A stretch of 64,000 nt of DNA from Siphonodentalium dalli (Eukaryota > Mollusca > Scaphopoda > Gadilida > Siphonodentaliidae): NCBI GenBank assembly GCA_032622095.1, contig CP136061.1:36587797-36651796 (forward strand), read 5' to 3'. The notes beneath the pieces were generated by a model. It was given only the letters and a program-made list of their open reading frames with translations, made no database searches and was not told where the DNA came from. Both the position numbers and the translations under genes were made by a program. This document shows positions 1-11,580 of the stretch, in pieces. How positions within the stretch are numbered: position 1 is the first letter of the stretch; every line of letters begins with the position of its first letter.

Positions 1-310
1 TTTCTGGTGTTTGTTTATATTATGATGGTAAACATAAAGATCGTTCTTTGTTGGTGAATACCTGATATTGAACTAATAAAGAGCGTTTATGCCATTTGTG
101 TGTGATTAGCCAGTAGCATTGTGCTGTTTTCTGTAACACAATCAGGCTCTTGCTTAGGTAAAATATAGTAGGTCTTTATGATAACATGCTGTTTACGCGA
201 TGGTCATGGTATATATGAACGGAACTGTAATCGTTTTAATGTTTTTTCTGTTTACGGTGTTTGGAACAAATATGAATATTTTCGACAATTAAGGCCGCAC
301 GTGCCTTTAA
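1..310 (+). mobile_element. MITE family 1 (TTAA-AGGCACG ends), right part
   Basis: This is the right-hand 310 bases of a roughly 500-bp non-autonomous element whose left end lies before the window. It matches full copies at 20064-20565, 44102-44600 and (inverted) 29854-30358 and 36285-36786. It ends GGCCGCACGTGCCTTTAA. It carries the family's direct TAAAGAGCGTT motifs and no plausible transposase. A short open frame inside it (178-444) is incidental. Confidence 0.85.
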
Positions 311-3300
311 GGACCGCTCATAATACAATACAAGTGAAATTGAACTTTCCACCAAAAATGCCTTTATCTCTTCAAGTCGCCATTTTGTACTTTTATTTCA
401 TTATGTATGTTGAGTACCACCCCCAAATTAGCTGTACTTCATGAAACAACGTCTGTTTGACACTAGGGCTATTTAGTTTGATGATAATAGTATAGATTTC
501 GGTGATTTAGGGGTTGGATTATTTGATTTTTCATTGGACGGACGTTTCGGGTACCAAAAAATTAATTTCATTGACAACTTCGAATGATTTTCTATGCTCA
601 CTTGTTTAAAGTACGACGGAAAGCTACACTTTAACCAAAACTATGATTATTTGGGCACATAATGCTAGAATTTCAGTTCAATTTGATAAAAAATGTTGCT
701 TTTGTTAGGATGATTTTTGACCTCCTATTTTAACTATCAGCCTTGATACTTACCTTAATATATTTTTATTATTATTATTTTTATTTTTTTTGCCAAATAC
801 CTGTGCCTTTCACCGTGGTCCACCGCGTTTCAGCCATCAGCAAGACCACGCCTCAATCATTGTGGGCACCGTTATTGTGACACGTGGGTCTCCATCGAGA
901 GAGAGAGAGAGAGAGGTCGGGGACATCACTCAGGGAAACCTTTTGATTTTCTGCGAATTCCCCATCTTTTCCCCGTAATGCCAAAGTACCATCTCAGGAA
1001 TGCTCTGTCCCACCTCTCGACCATGACATTTCTCCAGGTAAAACTATGGAGGTGGATTGGCTGCTTAGTGAACTAGTGAAAGGGTCGAAGTGCAATTTAA
1101 TTCACTTAAATACTGCTTCAAGTGTTTGCTGAAAAATTGTGAACATTTATTCTGCATGAATTGTTATAAAGCTTTGGGACCAGCTGTCTCTAACACTGGT
1201 CTATTGTTGATTGGTCCATGCTTGTCGACTGACCTGAATACCAATATTGAGCCGGTTCCTTAATGTAACAGTTCATGCATGGTAATGGCTTTTCATTATT
1301 TTCTTGCACACACCTAACATAATGTTGAGATTCTTGAAGCAGTATTGTACTCAATTAAATTTCTATTCGAGGCGTTCACTAGTTCACATCATGTACTTTT
1401 TATATCAGAGTCTCAACATTTTCACTCAATTTGTATATTTTCTGAGAACGCTGATCGCAATATTTCCCTTCTAAAACTATGATTAAAGTCATTTTGTTGA
1501 CATTTGATTATATAATATGCTTGATGTGATCTTCAGATAGTATATATTCCTACATATGGTGTACTATCTTAACAATTAAGTAGTTTTATGTGTAGGTGCA
1601 TCTAAATGTTCCACCCCCTGACATAGCTCAGGCATGGAAACCCCTTTAAGTTGTCACGTGTGTCTTCTTTCGTTTGTATGTCTCCTGGTCTCAATACCCG
1701 GTAAGCTTTCAAGCCAACAATATCCTCAGAAAAGGGTGGGGGTCCGTCTTTTTTATTATGTTATCCAAGTGTTGGTGCGATGGCGGGTGCATGGTCCGCC
1801 GTCCTTGTTGGTACACTTATTGCTGCTGCGAAGTTCCTGGTTGTCACACGGAACGAGTCTTGTCTTTCCACTCATCGTTATGCTTCATTTGAGCTTGGAA
1901 ACGGTCGCCACTGGTTTTGTTTGAAGCAGTCACATGGGGGTCGATGATATACTCGCTCGCCCTCCTGACCGTTGTGTGGAGATACTTATTGACTGTTTAT
2001 TTGGACAATATTTACTAACAATTCTAACAGTGAAATATTCAGAAATAAACATGATTATATTGTACAGGAGCGTCATGACCAAATAGGCCGCTTTCCTGCA
2101 ATGAAACTTAGATTGTAAAATGACAACGTGAAATATAATAACATCTAAATACGTGAAAACAATAAGAAAGAAAATCATGTATAAATGGCGTATCTAAACC
2201 ATGTACATTTTGTACACAGTATGCTGGTATATGTAATGGTTGTATGTACTGGTTGAATCAAACACTGGGCCAATAATTCTGTATCATAAGCGCAGTTAGT
2301 CTGTTAGTATGGATATAGTTTTAGACTATATGACCAAATGACAGCCTTTTTAAGATCGCTGTTCATCATGTTCATATCCATCAGTTCAGTTCATAACGGG
2401 CAAGGTTACATATCCAACCAAATGAAAAGTGAACATATTGTTGTTCCACGGCCTTTCCCCACGGTTTTCTTCATCGTCGTTCTATAACAGTAGCATTTAA
2501 ATTAAATTAACTGTTTCGCACGCATTCATCGAACTATGTTTTTGTATCGCCGGGACTGGTCGGGAATGTGATACAATCGGACATTTATAGGTATAACATT
2601 GGGCTCCAAAGCACAATATGACATCGATTAACAACATGACTTGTAGAAACATAATATTATTTCTGCTGAACGCCCAAATTTGGGTGAATTTGTGTGTACA
2701 TTTTCTTCGAATGTATGTCCATGTGACATTTTATCCGCATGGTTATTTAGAACATTTCGCAACATTGGTATGCCTTTTCCTGCCATGTTCTTCAAACTTG
2801 GGGGGGGGGTCCCAATTTTCACCGTTGGAGAGATGGGTGTCCGAGATCGGGTCCCATAAATTCAAAAAATTCAAACTTTTATCCTGAAGTTATTTCCATA
2901 CCCTTCCCCGATGTAGAAGATGGAATTAATTATCTATGAGAATATTTGAATGGAATTTAATGATCAAGCTCCAGATAGATAGTACTTTTGTTATATCTTC
3001 TCAATATGACTGTAAGAATAATGGGGTGATTCTTGCATCTTATGATACCAATTCGTGCGTTTGTTTAAAGATATCACTCACAATTGTAACGGGTTTCATA
3101 ATAGTATAGATGTTCGATATCCACACCATGTTGTATAGTTTCACGTCATTTGAGTCATAACAAATTCGCTCCACTCAACATCTGCAAGGGTAATATGTGA
3201 TGCTATTATATATGCACACATAAAATTGCGTCCACCCCAACTTTTTTAACCCGAGTTACTGCACGTGTTTCTATTAATATAATGTTCATGTGCGTCAGCT

Positions 3301-3760
3301 ATTACTTGAGCAAATGATTCACATGAGTTAAGGCTCTTAATTTTCCTATTGTTTTTGTAAATTTGAAGGCCTTGGGTGCTATTATTTGGGAATAAAAACG
3401 TCAACAGATTCCATTTATATTTGATATATGAATCTTGAACATCAAGCCCATTCATTTTAGGTATTCTCAGTCGGCGGACAGATTCACTCTTATGGGCAAA
3501 AAACTCGACGAGCGCCATCTTTGTTCATTGTTACATGGACTATTTCCCCGGCCCGTAATACAAACTTATCTCGATGAACTTCGGTGCGAAAAATAGTAAG
3601 TAACTTTGTCTCATATATCTCATGATGTCTTGTTAGGCATAAAACAAGTTTGTGTTTGGAGTACATGCTCTGATAAAATAGAGTAGTTACTAGTAGGTAT
3701 TAAACATATATTTGAAAGTTACATGCAGAGGGAGAGTGGCACTGAACGCTGGGATGGAAA
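311..3760. other. no supported gene
   Basis: AT-rich sequence with a GA microsatellite (about 896-913) and a ten-base G run at 2800-2809. The stretch 1634-1700 reads as a short hydrophobic leader followed by GTAAGC and could be a signal-peptide first exon, but nothing downstream supports it. I see no other feature. Confidence 0.5.
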
Positions 3761-4132
3761 TTAAAGGCACGGATGGCCTTCGCGGTGGGTATGCTGTTAA
3801 AATAGGCACACCCATTAAAATAACCATAGACAGAAAGAATATTAAAATGAAGAAAAATCTTGTTCTTATACAAGTCATAGATATCACGTAAATAGTATGT
3901 TAATGTCAAGTTGATATGCATTGTTGTGTAAACAAAAGCCACCTTAGGTACCGTGTTTGGCTTTTGTTTACATAACAAAGCGTCTTAACTTGACAATAGC
4001 ATACTGTTTAAACAATATGTATGATTGGTATAAGAACCAAGTCTCTATGTTTTAATATTTGTTTATGGCAGTTTTAACGGATGTGACTGTTTTAACTACA
4101 ATACCCACCGCGAAGGCCATCCGTGCGTTTAA
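3761..4132. mobile_element. MITE family 1, long-TIR subfamily
   Basis: A 372-bp element with long imperfect inverted ends. The left end begins TTAAAGGCACGGATGGCC. The right end, read on the other strand, begins TTAAACGCACGGATGGCC and continues into the same GCGGTGGGTA block. The interior is also largely self-complementary (TTGTTTACATAA and TTGTGTAAACAA near the centre). TTAA at both ends fits a TTAA target duplication. It is related to the half copy at 62263. Confidence 0.8.
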
Positions 4133-4647
4133 AACAGTTTACTTATTTATAATTCATGGAATGTATCTTTGCTGATATCCCAATTAGCATGGGTAGCACA
4201 CATGAGATCTTCATTTTGTTGAAACTTACATGTTATATTTAAGATAGGTACTAGTAGGGGTATCACAAATACAAGCTTTGTTATGCCCTCGTTGTATATA
4301 CATACATGTATGTTTTCAAGTGCAGTCTTGGATGGGTGGGTGCATTATAACTATTTGTTAATATTAATTAATATTAATAATTATTCTCAACTAAGGATCG
4401 TTGATAGTCTGATCCCAATATACAAGAGTCAAAATTAATATACTAGGCCACAGCAATGATAGATTATCAATATCTTAATTTATAATTTTCTGACTGAAAT
4501 CTGAGTTCCTTAAGTGCTCTAAGTACTGGTTAGCAAATAAAACAATATTTATACAAACACAAAATTAGTCTTAAGGATTGTATAAATAAATGGAGAAATG
4601 AAACACTTGAAACATTTTTAAATCACACATCTGACCGCAGTCCTGAA
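4133..4647. other. no supported gene
   Basis: AT-rich sequence. A short perfect AT palindrome lies near 4357-4377 (TTAATATTAATTAATATTAA). Nothing else is recognised. Confidence 0.5.
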
Positions 4648-4772
4648 TCATGAGATTAAAGAATCATTGCGAGTATCAGTAACTGGTATTGTTCTATCTG
4701 CCTGGATAGTCACCGCATGTGTGGCATCACATGACATCATTCCAATGAAAGTTATTTCTTTCTGCTCAACAT
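4648..4772 (-). CDS. candidate terminal exon, unknown protein
   Basis: On the minus strand a pyrimidine-rich tract ending TTTTTGCAG is followed by about 41 in-frame codons and a TGA stop at 4648-4650. The peptide contains VEQKEITFIGMMSCDATHAV and then a polar tail ending in NDSLIS. The acceptor implies phase 1, so the first codon is shared with an upstream exon, giving aspartate if that exon ends in G. The frame stays open upstream for another 36 codons to an ATG, but residue composition there is less convincing. I do not recognise the family, and I could not find the preceding exon between 4.8 and 9.2 kb. It could be a relic or a chance frame. Confidence 0.3.
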
Positions 4773-5261
4773 CTGCAAAAATCAACAAAAAATTATGACT
4801 ATAATTATTTTCATATATTTCTTCTCCAAGGTACCGGGAATCATAGTTATGACTGTTCCATCCATTTAATGGCCAGTTCATGTTGTAAACAATACTAGTT
4901 TTATCATACTATTAGTTCGTCAGACATACCCATAGTAACACATTTCACAAGGACAGCATTTTGAACCAATATGTCTCCAGAGCAATAACTAAATATATGT
5001 GTGCTAATGTGCCTAATAATATGTATGGCCTAACATTAGTGATGCATGGACGTTTTGGCTAAAATGAATACAAAACAGTGATGGCATTTTCACTATATAT
5101 GTCTTTTCGCAAAATAATTAATTTTGATCGTAGGTATTTTGTACAAAAATTATAAATACTGTTGAACTCACGTTATGCGGTGAACTGAAATTTGAAAATG
5201 TGTGCCTGAGTGCACTTGTAATTCAGCAGAACTACCTTCTTTGCCACCTCATAATTGTTGC

Positions 5262-5850
5262 CCGAATTTTTTTTTCGGGGGACTATTAAAATAGCCGGTG
5301 TCCGTGCGTCCCAAAATGGTTTCCGGATGATAACTTTAGTTTCGGTTATTAGATCAAAAGCAAATTTCATAGGTGAGTTTATCAGACCAAAATACAGGTC
5401 AAGTTCGAATAAGGGTTTGCTCCGCCCATTTCTGAGAGAGTTATGGCCGTCTTTTTACTAAGAATCTTGTAATTTTCTGGTTTCCGGATGATAACTTCAG
5501 TTTGTGTCATCATATCTAAACCAAAGTTGGTATGTGAGTTTATCTGCCCTATATACAGGTCAAGTTCGAATATGGGTTTGCTCCGCCCAATTTTGCGAGA
5601 GTTGTGGCCCTTTTTCGACTTAGAATCCTGTCAATTTTTGGTTTCCGGATGATAACTTCAGTTTGTGTGATCATATCTGAACCAAATTTGGAATGTGCGT
5701 TTTTCAGCTCGAAATACAGGTCAAGTTCGAATATGGGTACAATCCGCCCATTTTGTTCTGAAATTTAGTATCGGATTTAGGGTCCTTGTTGTTTTTTTTT
5801 TGAAAATCTGATGCCCCCAATGAAGCCACTTTTTCGGGGGACACTGGCCG
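5262..5850 (+). repeat. pearl-like tandem-core repeat
   Basis: Three tandem units of about 161 bp, registered by GGTTTCCGGATGATAACTT near 5318, 5479 and 5640. Each unit also carries ACAGGTCAAGTTCGAATA and a CCGCCCA block. The array is bounded by TCGGGGGACTATTAAAATAG on the left and CGGGGGACACTGGCCGGACG on the right. The same core recurs at 14421, 17396 and 18055. The arrangement matches what I recall of bivalve pearl/Helentron-associated repeats. Confidence 0.65.
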
Positions 5851-5865
5851 GACGGCCTTTTATTA

Positions 5866-6630
5866 TGCCCCCGATCTCCGATGGAGATTTGGGGGTATAT
5901 AGTGGAGCCCTCCGTCCGTCCGTCCGTCCGTACGAACGTTTCAACTCATAACTTTGGTTTGGCTAACTCAATTCAGTTGATCTTTGGTACGCTAATAGAC
6001 AAGCCGGGGGGACAAGATTTCCCCATAACTGCGGTTTCGTCCGCCCATTTTTTCCAGAGTTACGCCCCTTTTTGGACTTAGAAAATTCAGTTTTCTGTGG
6101 CATACGAACGTTTCAACTCATAACTTTGGTTTCGCTAATTCAATTCAGTTGATCTTTGGTATGCCAATAGACCAGCCGGGGGACAAGATTTCCCCATAGC
6201 CGTGGTTTCGTCCGCCCATTTCTTCCAGAGTTACGCCCCTTTTTGGACTTCGAAAATTCAGGTTTTCTGCTACTTTTTTTGGTTTCCAGATGATAACTTG
6301 ATTTTGGATTGTTTATTTGCAAAACCCGTTTTTGTTGTGTATTACCAATATCGCAATACAGGACAAGGTAAAATTTCGGTTCAATCGGATAATTTTTGTG
6401 AGAGTTATGACCCTTTTTTCGACTTAAAAAATTCATATTTTTTTTAGAAAATTCAGTTTTCCTTCTATTTTTGTGGCACCAGACCAAATTTGAAGCTAAT
6501 ATAGAACAACATTCGTACTAAATACTCATGAATAACATAACTTTACATCTAATAAGTATTTGCACAAAAATAAGTGAAATCCTCTCTGATTGTACAGTCG
6601 GGGGCGTTACCTCCGCCCAGCTGTGCACTT
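5866..6630 (+). mobile_element. pearl/HINE-like element with hairpin and CCGT microsatellite
   Basis: The element opens with the palindrome CCCCCGATCTCC-GAT-GGAGATTTGGGGG (5870-5897). A CCGT tetranucleotide run follows at about 5911-5930, then two core units about 172 bp apart (TACGAACGTTTCAACTCATA at 5931 and 6103) and a third diverged unit. It closes near CAGTCGGGGGCGTTACCTCC. Hairpin, microsatellite and tandem core together fit Helentron-associated non-autonomous elements. The exact 3' end is uncertain. Confidence 0.55.
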
Positions 6631-8133
6631 GTTTATGATATGTTACCCGGTCCAGTAGACGTCCCACTGATATAACTGATTAGTCGAATGGCTCTCTGAT
6701 CTGCATCTGAACTGTTTAAAATTACAAGTGCAAGCTATTGATATGCTAAGGCTGAAAACGTATATGGTGACTAGAGTACTACATGTATGTATGTTTGAGG
6801 AGAAGACTTCGTATAAGCCCTCGGGCTTGTTGTCTGATTCTCATTTCCATACATTATCTCTTCTATTTTGCATACTAATTTTGTATTATCTGTATATTAT
6901 GTTATGTTGGATTTGGGGGGAGATACCAGGGGAGATATTTATACATGCATGTGTTTGGGGAAAAATTGACAGCCCTTCCCCTATTAACGAATAATTATTT
7001 TTATAATTGCCTCATTTTTTATCAACTTTTGTTAATGTTTTGACATCCATAAAATGTCCCGTTAGTCACAACACTTTTTTACTACCTTCTGCGAACTATG
7101 AAGATATCAAACAAACTTATACTACTGGTATAATGTATAGGCTGCTCTGCGCGCACTATGAATAAGCAACTTGATATTTGCGATCATTAAATCAGGAGGC
7201 ATGAATATATGTCCCGTTAGACACGATGGAATTGCTCTCAAATGCTATTTCAAGTCACTCCCGTAATTGTAGTTACATGCAACCTCGGTTTACCCTAACT
7301 TGGCCTAATGGGAGTTCGATCATTAGCAATCATTACTTCAAGATATGAACAGGTCAGGGTGTACCACCGATTGATCTATAATATGGTTAAATAGATCAAA
7401 TGGTCTTCCTGGTACAGTGCTCTCTGTTGTAAGAGAGGGAACTCTAATTTCTTGAATATTGAATTTTTGTGTTTGAAGATTGTATGCATGCTTTTTTTTT
7501 ATATTCTCAGTAAATAATTAATCCGTGTCCTTCAGTTGTTTAAATATAAATACAAAGTTTTTGTTCAAAGTATTGGTTGAAAGATAATTATAGAACAATT
7601 GACATGTAGAGTGACTCCCATCATCACAGACGCATGCTGTCTGTGAAAGACCGATCGTTCTATTTTGCTGGATCAGGCTATTATAGATCTATCGGTGGTT
7701 CACCCAGACCCGATTAACGTACTAATAATGCTGACAATCAATATGGTAATGCACGTACGTCAGCTACCGTTACATGTGTTACTTTAATTTTGAACTACAT
7801 CAAATTCAATACTATTATTTATTACATGATCCTACCCTTATTCCATCTATTAATCGTGATATTAAACGTTCGTTTAATAAGAGGGAATAGTGCTATGGTT
7901 ACATTCCGTACGCTACGTCTAAAACTACTATGGCTTCCAATGTTTTTCCAACAAACTATAATGAATGAAGAGTTTGAAAAGTTATGTCATTAAATATACA
8001 TCATTAAATACGCCAAGGAGTCTTTATTTATCTGGGACCATTTCCTTACGCAGGCCAACAACACATCGCATGCCTTATAGAAGCCGATATTAGTTTCGCA
8101 TTCCAATTGTTTTAAGTATTTTTTGTCGAGGTT
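6631..8133. other. no supported gene
   Basis: No coding region, tandem repeat or inverted-end element was recognised in this AT-rich stretch. Confidence 0.5.
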
Positions 8134-8325
8134 TGGATCATGTGTAATAAATAGAATCTGCAAATCGTCCCCACTTTATAGCGGAATTTACAAAACTCAT
8201 CCAGTAAATTGGGTCGACCTCGCCAAAGCCTCGTTCCAGACCTAATTTACTTGACTTGTTTTGTAAATTCTGCTATAAACTGGGGACTCATTGTAGATCC
8301 TCTATGTATTAGATAAATCTACTCA
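8134..8325. mobile_element. palindromic MITE
   Basis: A near-palindrome. The left arm contains CCCCACTTTATAGCGGAATT, and the right arm carries its complement around AATTCTGCTATAAACTGGGG. The arms pair over about 55 bases around a CG-containing loop. The flank GGATCATGTG and the outer motif ATAGAGGATCT resemble the palindromic element at 37466-37655, so the two probably belong to one family. Confidence 0.55.
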
Positions 8326-8410
8326 GTTCGTATATGACTTACCCGGAATTATGCTTCTGACACAGTTCTTGGCAGAAATTACTCTAGGCCTATTGTCTGA
8401 CAATGACATT

Positions 8411-8945
8411 TTATTTTTGCCGCTGTTTTATGCCGTCTGGTGAAATGTCCGGAAATCTCTTGATGCTTTTCGACACATTCGTATAAATGGTTGGTTTTAA
8501 TTCGTCGACTGACTTTATCAGATGTTTCACTCTTCTCACAGTTTCGGCAGAGAATTTCTATTAACCCTTTCAGTACTTTTTTATTTTGGGTTGAATTGTT
8601 TTGGGTATGCTTAAGCATGCTATAGCGAATTAAAAAACAAACTGGATAAAACCTTGAAGGCATGTTATAACTCAAAACTATCACCAAGTATTCATAGTAA
8701 TTTTGATGCCCATGAAAAACGTAAGATTCCCTGGCACTAAACCTACAAAATATTGTTAAAGAATATAAGAACAAATTATTAAAATTGTAAAAAATAATAA
8801 CAAATGATGAAAAATTGTTAGGCCAATGCATTCTCTTATATATGCGAGTCGACCAGGACTTGGCACTGAAAGGGTTAACAGTTCGGCAGAGTATCTCTTG
8901 AGACTCCCAAGTCGACTTTAACAAGATCAACCAAAAAATTCACGA
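8411..8945 (-). pseudogene. possible coding remnant split by a MITE
   Basis: Minus-strand codons at 8411-8560 include AETVRRVKHLIKSVDELKP and end at TAA. The codons just upstream of the MITE (8879-8945) include DLVKVDLGVSRDTLPNC. The MITE at 8561-8878 separates the two parts. The sequence CTCTGCCGAA occurs on both sides of the MITE, so the target already held a small duplication or was rearranged. Joining the flanks still leaves stop codons, so any gene here is broken. The family is not recognised, and this may be non-coding. Confidence 0.2.
8561..8878. mobile_element. MITE family 3a, TTAA-CCCTTT ends with half hairpin
   Basis: A 318-bp element counting TTAA at both ends. The left end reads TTAACCCTTTCAGTAC and the right end, on the other strand, TTAACCCTTTCAGTGC. 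TTAA targets with CCC-type termini are characteristic of piggyBac-like elements. Near the right end it contains one arm of the CCAATGCATTCTCTTATATA hairpin module that is complete in the elements at 11181 and 61594. Confidence 0.75.
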
Positions 8946-9236
8946 CATTTTGAAACTTGTTCAAGTTTCGTTTCTTATCACAAGTGAGATTGCACTTCCG
9001 GCAGATAAAACATTGTTCAGAAACAAAATCATGTGAATAATAAAAAGGCAAAAGTAAAATTTGGTATAAAAGTCATATTAGCAAACAATAACAACGAGAA
9101 CTTCTTATTAAAACATTGATTTGTAGCAACTGTTCAGCGCTTCGGAATACCGGATACTTTTTTTTAATTAACAGCTGGGTAACTCTTTAGCCAATCAGCT
9201 TACACTGTTAGTCCCGGTCAGAATTCTGATCGAGAT

Positions 9237-9423
9237 CTAAATTGGTGCTTGTCCATACCGGTCCACAATAACGACATCAAAACCAGAGTGATGGCAAGGC
9301 TCATAAGTTCGGGGACCAGTCAAGATGTTTGTGGTGAGCTCGATTAACCTGCCCATGCAGTTAATGCGATCTTGTTCCATTTCATGATCGGTCAGTTCCG
9401 GACGAGGAATCCGCTTCAAAATT
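9237..9423 (-). CDS. candidate terminal exon, unknown conserved-looking protein
   Basis: A minus-strand open frame of about 62 codons ending in TAG at 9237-9239. A possible acceptor (TTTCATAG) precedes it in the frame needed for phase 2. The peptide begins ILKRIPRPELTDHEMEQDR, includes GPRTYEPCHHSGFDVVIVD and ends YGQAPI. Balanced residue composition and GC content above the surroundings suggest a real coding exon. I cannot name the family. No matching upstream exon was found, and the phase does not fit the 66-bp exon at 13790-13855. Confidence 0.4.
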
Positions 9424-10072
9424 CTATGAAATGTGTTAGTTCTTTCACATTACTATAATATGAAGTCTGCATTAGTCAATTTAGTATGTCTCTATATATT
9501 GTGGATACGGGAATGTCTCAAAAGTGATAAATTCAAGTCAGACATGATGTTTTACTGACCCGTTAATTTAACTAATTTGTTTTCCATTCATTTGTGAGAA
9601 GACAGTGTTTCCCTGTCGGGGATACCAACCTACCCTTTTTTACAGCCATCCATGTGCCACCAAACCACTTCCGAAAGCTTTGACCCTCATTCGTTCACTC
9701 CTGCAGCAGATGATTTGTTTTTCATTTGCTTCCTCCTCGGTCAAGTTATGTTGTCACACGCAGCTCATGTACTACCTCTTCTTTGACATCTATTTTATTG
9801 GCATTTTAAAGCCATCTCTTACATTTCTATTTAGAAAATAAAAACAGTACGAGGGCACACGTGTACAAACGGTAATGGTTCAACATATCCTCGCGCAAAT
9901 ACACACATAATCGACCTATTTTATATGTGACATAGGTACATTATTTGATTCTCAAGTAAGAGATAATGGAGTGATGTCCGTTATTTTGTTATATATCGCG
10001 GGCCACAGTGAAAACACATATTAAAGAGCGTACACCTGAGATGTCGAGAGTTGGCTTATTTGTATCATTGTC
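9424..10072. other. no supported gene
   Basis: Nothing recognised apart from a plus-strand open frame (9605-9841) without splice or homology support. Confidence 0.45.
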
Positions 10073-10265
10073 CGCAAAAAATGTTTAAAATCGCATCATT
10101 GTGAGTCGATATTAAACGTGACTAAAACGCTCTCATTTTCAGTACAGTATCGACTCAAAATGAGGCTATTCTCAGCAGATTATCTACCGAAAATAAATTA
10201 TATTATAAGCAGATAATGTGCGAATTTTCGGGAGAACAGGCTGAACGGTTTGTTTCTCGTCACAT
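10073..10265 (-). repeat. dispersed repeat, inverted relative to 60790-61005
   Basis: Contains two related blocks in opposite orientation, ATTGTGAGTCGATATTAAAC and CAGTACAGTATCGACTCAAA, around CTCATTTTCAGT. The adjoining segment TTTTCGGGAGAACAGGCTGA corresponds to TGTTCTCCCGAAAACCAGCC at 60811. The two loci are diverged copies of one inverted-repeat element. Confidence 0.5.
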
Positions 10266-11180
10266 CACCACCCCCACCCCCAATCGACGCACTCTATAGT
10301 GATGAGCAGTATCCGCCTAATCGTCCACTCATAATCGTGAGCATATGTGTCCAGTATATTACATTTCGTCTGCGATGGATGTGAATTGAAATAAACATTT
10401 TGGTGTCCTTTTAGCATATATCGCTTGAGATTTTTCTGTTCGTTGTTTGCATCAAAAACACCAATCGGATTTATTTTAGAACCATCGACGTTCTTAATGG
10501 GAATCCTGCTGGGGTATCAACAGCATCAGAGAACGGAACCAATAATCGACGCACCAGTTACATGGTGAAATGTTCGTACGATTGGATGGGGTCCTGGTTT
10601 AATAGCCCCGGCCTCATTCATTTAAAAGCTCTTTCGTATTTGGCTCATTCGAGCTTCCAAAGATTGTATTATTAATTTGGAAAGAGGTATAAGATAGGTT
10701 GACAAATAAACGAAATATTGACAAACCGCTTCATGTGCTCTGAAAAATACTCGCAATGATCACAGCCATTTTCACACAGAAGTGAAAGAAACGCTCTTTA
10801 TATCCACCATATCAGGACTAGACTAACACGGAACGCTCTTTTCTGTTCCATGCCGTGCACATGGCTGTTTTTTTTTGGCACCCAAACACCGTGTTCAAAG
10901 TTTATTTTATGAATTCAATGCGTCTGTCTGGGACATATAATGCCTATTGAAAGGTAGCTGTAGTTTTGATCGACCTATTTCGACACCGGGAAACATTCAA
11001 AAGATAATAATATTAGTTGTATTCTGGAGCGCAAACCGCCATGTGGCTTTAGCTGGTATAGTTATATTCAACTTTAATAGTTAAATTTGTCTTTGCGAAA
11101 TCCACTACTCCCCTAGTTTTGTGGAAACTGTGGGATCGCACAGCCACATTGGATACTAAATCAAATGAAAATAATCCAGA
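10266..11180. other. no supported gene
   Basis: Contains AACGCTCTTT motifs (near 10790 and 10832) like those inside MITE family 1, probably from a diverged relative, and a GCGCAAACCGCCATGTGGCT stretch (about 11028) that recurs in altered form near 49985. No gene seen. Confidence 0.4.
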
Positions 11181-11580
11181 TTAACCCTTTACCCAACAAA
11201 CCGGCCAAAACCGGCCAAATAAAGCTTCAACAGCCTAAAATATCTTCGGTCTGTCTCAATAGAACCATACACATATGGATATCATTGGAACCGGCTCCTT
11301 GACCACATTGTGATAGTTACAGTTATGCCCTGTGCCAATGCATTCTCTTATATATGCGAGTCGACCATAGGTCGCCTCGCATATATAAGAGAATGCATTG
11401 GCCTAAAAAAAATCTTTTTTTAACACTTTTTACCATTTTTTCTTACATTCTTTAACAATTTTATAATTTTTAATGTGTTAAGCCAATGCATTCTCTTATA
11501 TATGCGAGGCGACCTATGGTCGACTCGCATATATAAGAGAATGCATTGGCACAGGGCCGTTATGTTGGGTAAAGAGTTAA
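11181..11580. mobile_element. MITE family 3b, TTAA-CCCTTT ends with two hairpins
   Basis: A 400-bp element. The left end is TTAACCCTTTACCCAACA and the right end, on the other strand, TTAACTCTTTACCCAACA. TTAA at each end fits a piggyBac-type target. Inside are two 69-bp hairpins, 11334-11402 and 11482-11550. Each has 27-bp complementary arms (GCCAATGCATTCTC and on to ATGCGAG) around a loop that also pairs GACC with GGTC. The two hairpins are inverted relative to each other and are bounded by CCCTGTGCC and GGCACAGGG. Confidence 0.85.

Noticed and set aside
178-444. An 88-codon plus-strand frame
   Set aside because: It overlaps the conserved right end of MITE family 1. Other copies do not keep the frame.
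1634-1924. A signal-peptide-like frame followed by GTAAGC
   Set aside because: The hydrophobic leader is suggestive, but there is no second exon or promoter evidence, so it is mentioned only in the interval note.
8379-8930. A 183-codon minus-strand frame
   Set aside because: It runs through the MITE at 8561-8878 and uses its hairpin as coding sequence. The MITE boundaries are clear, so the frame is accidental.
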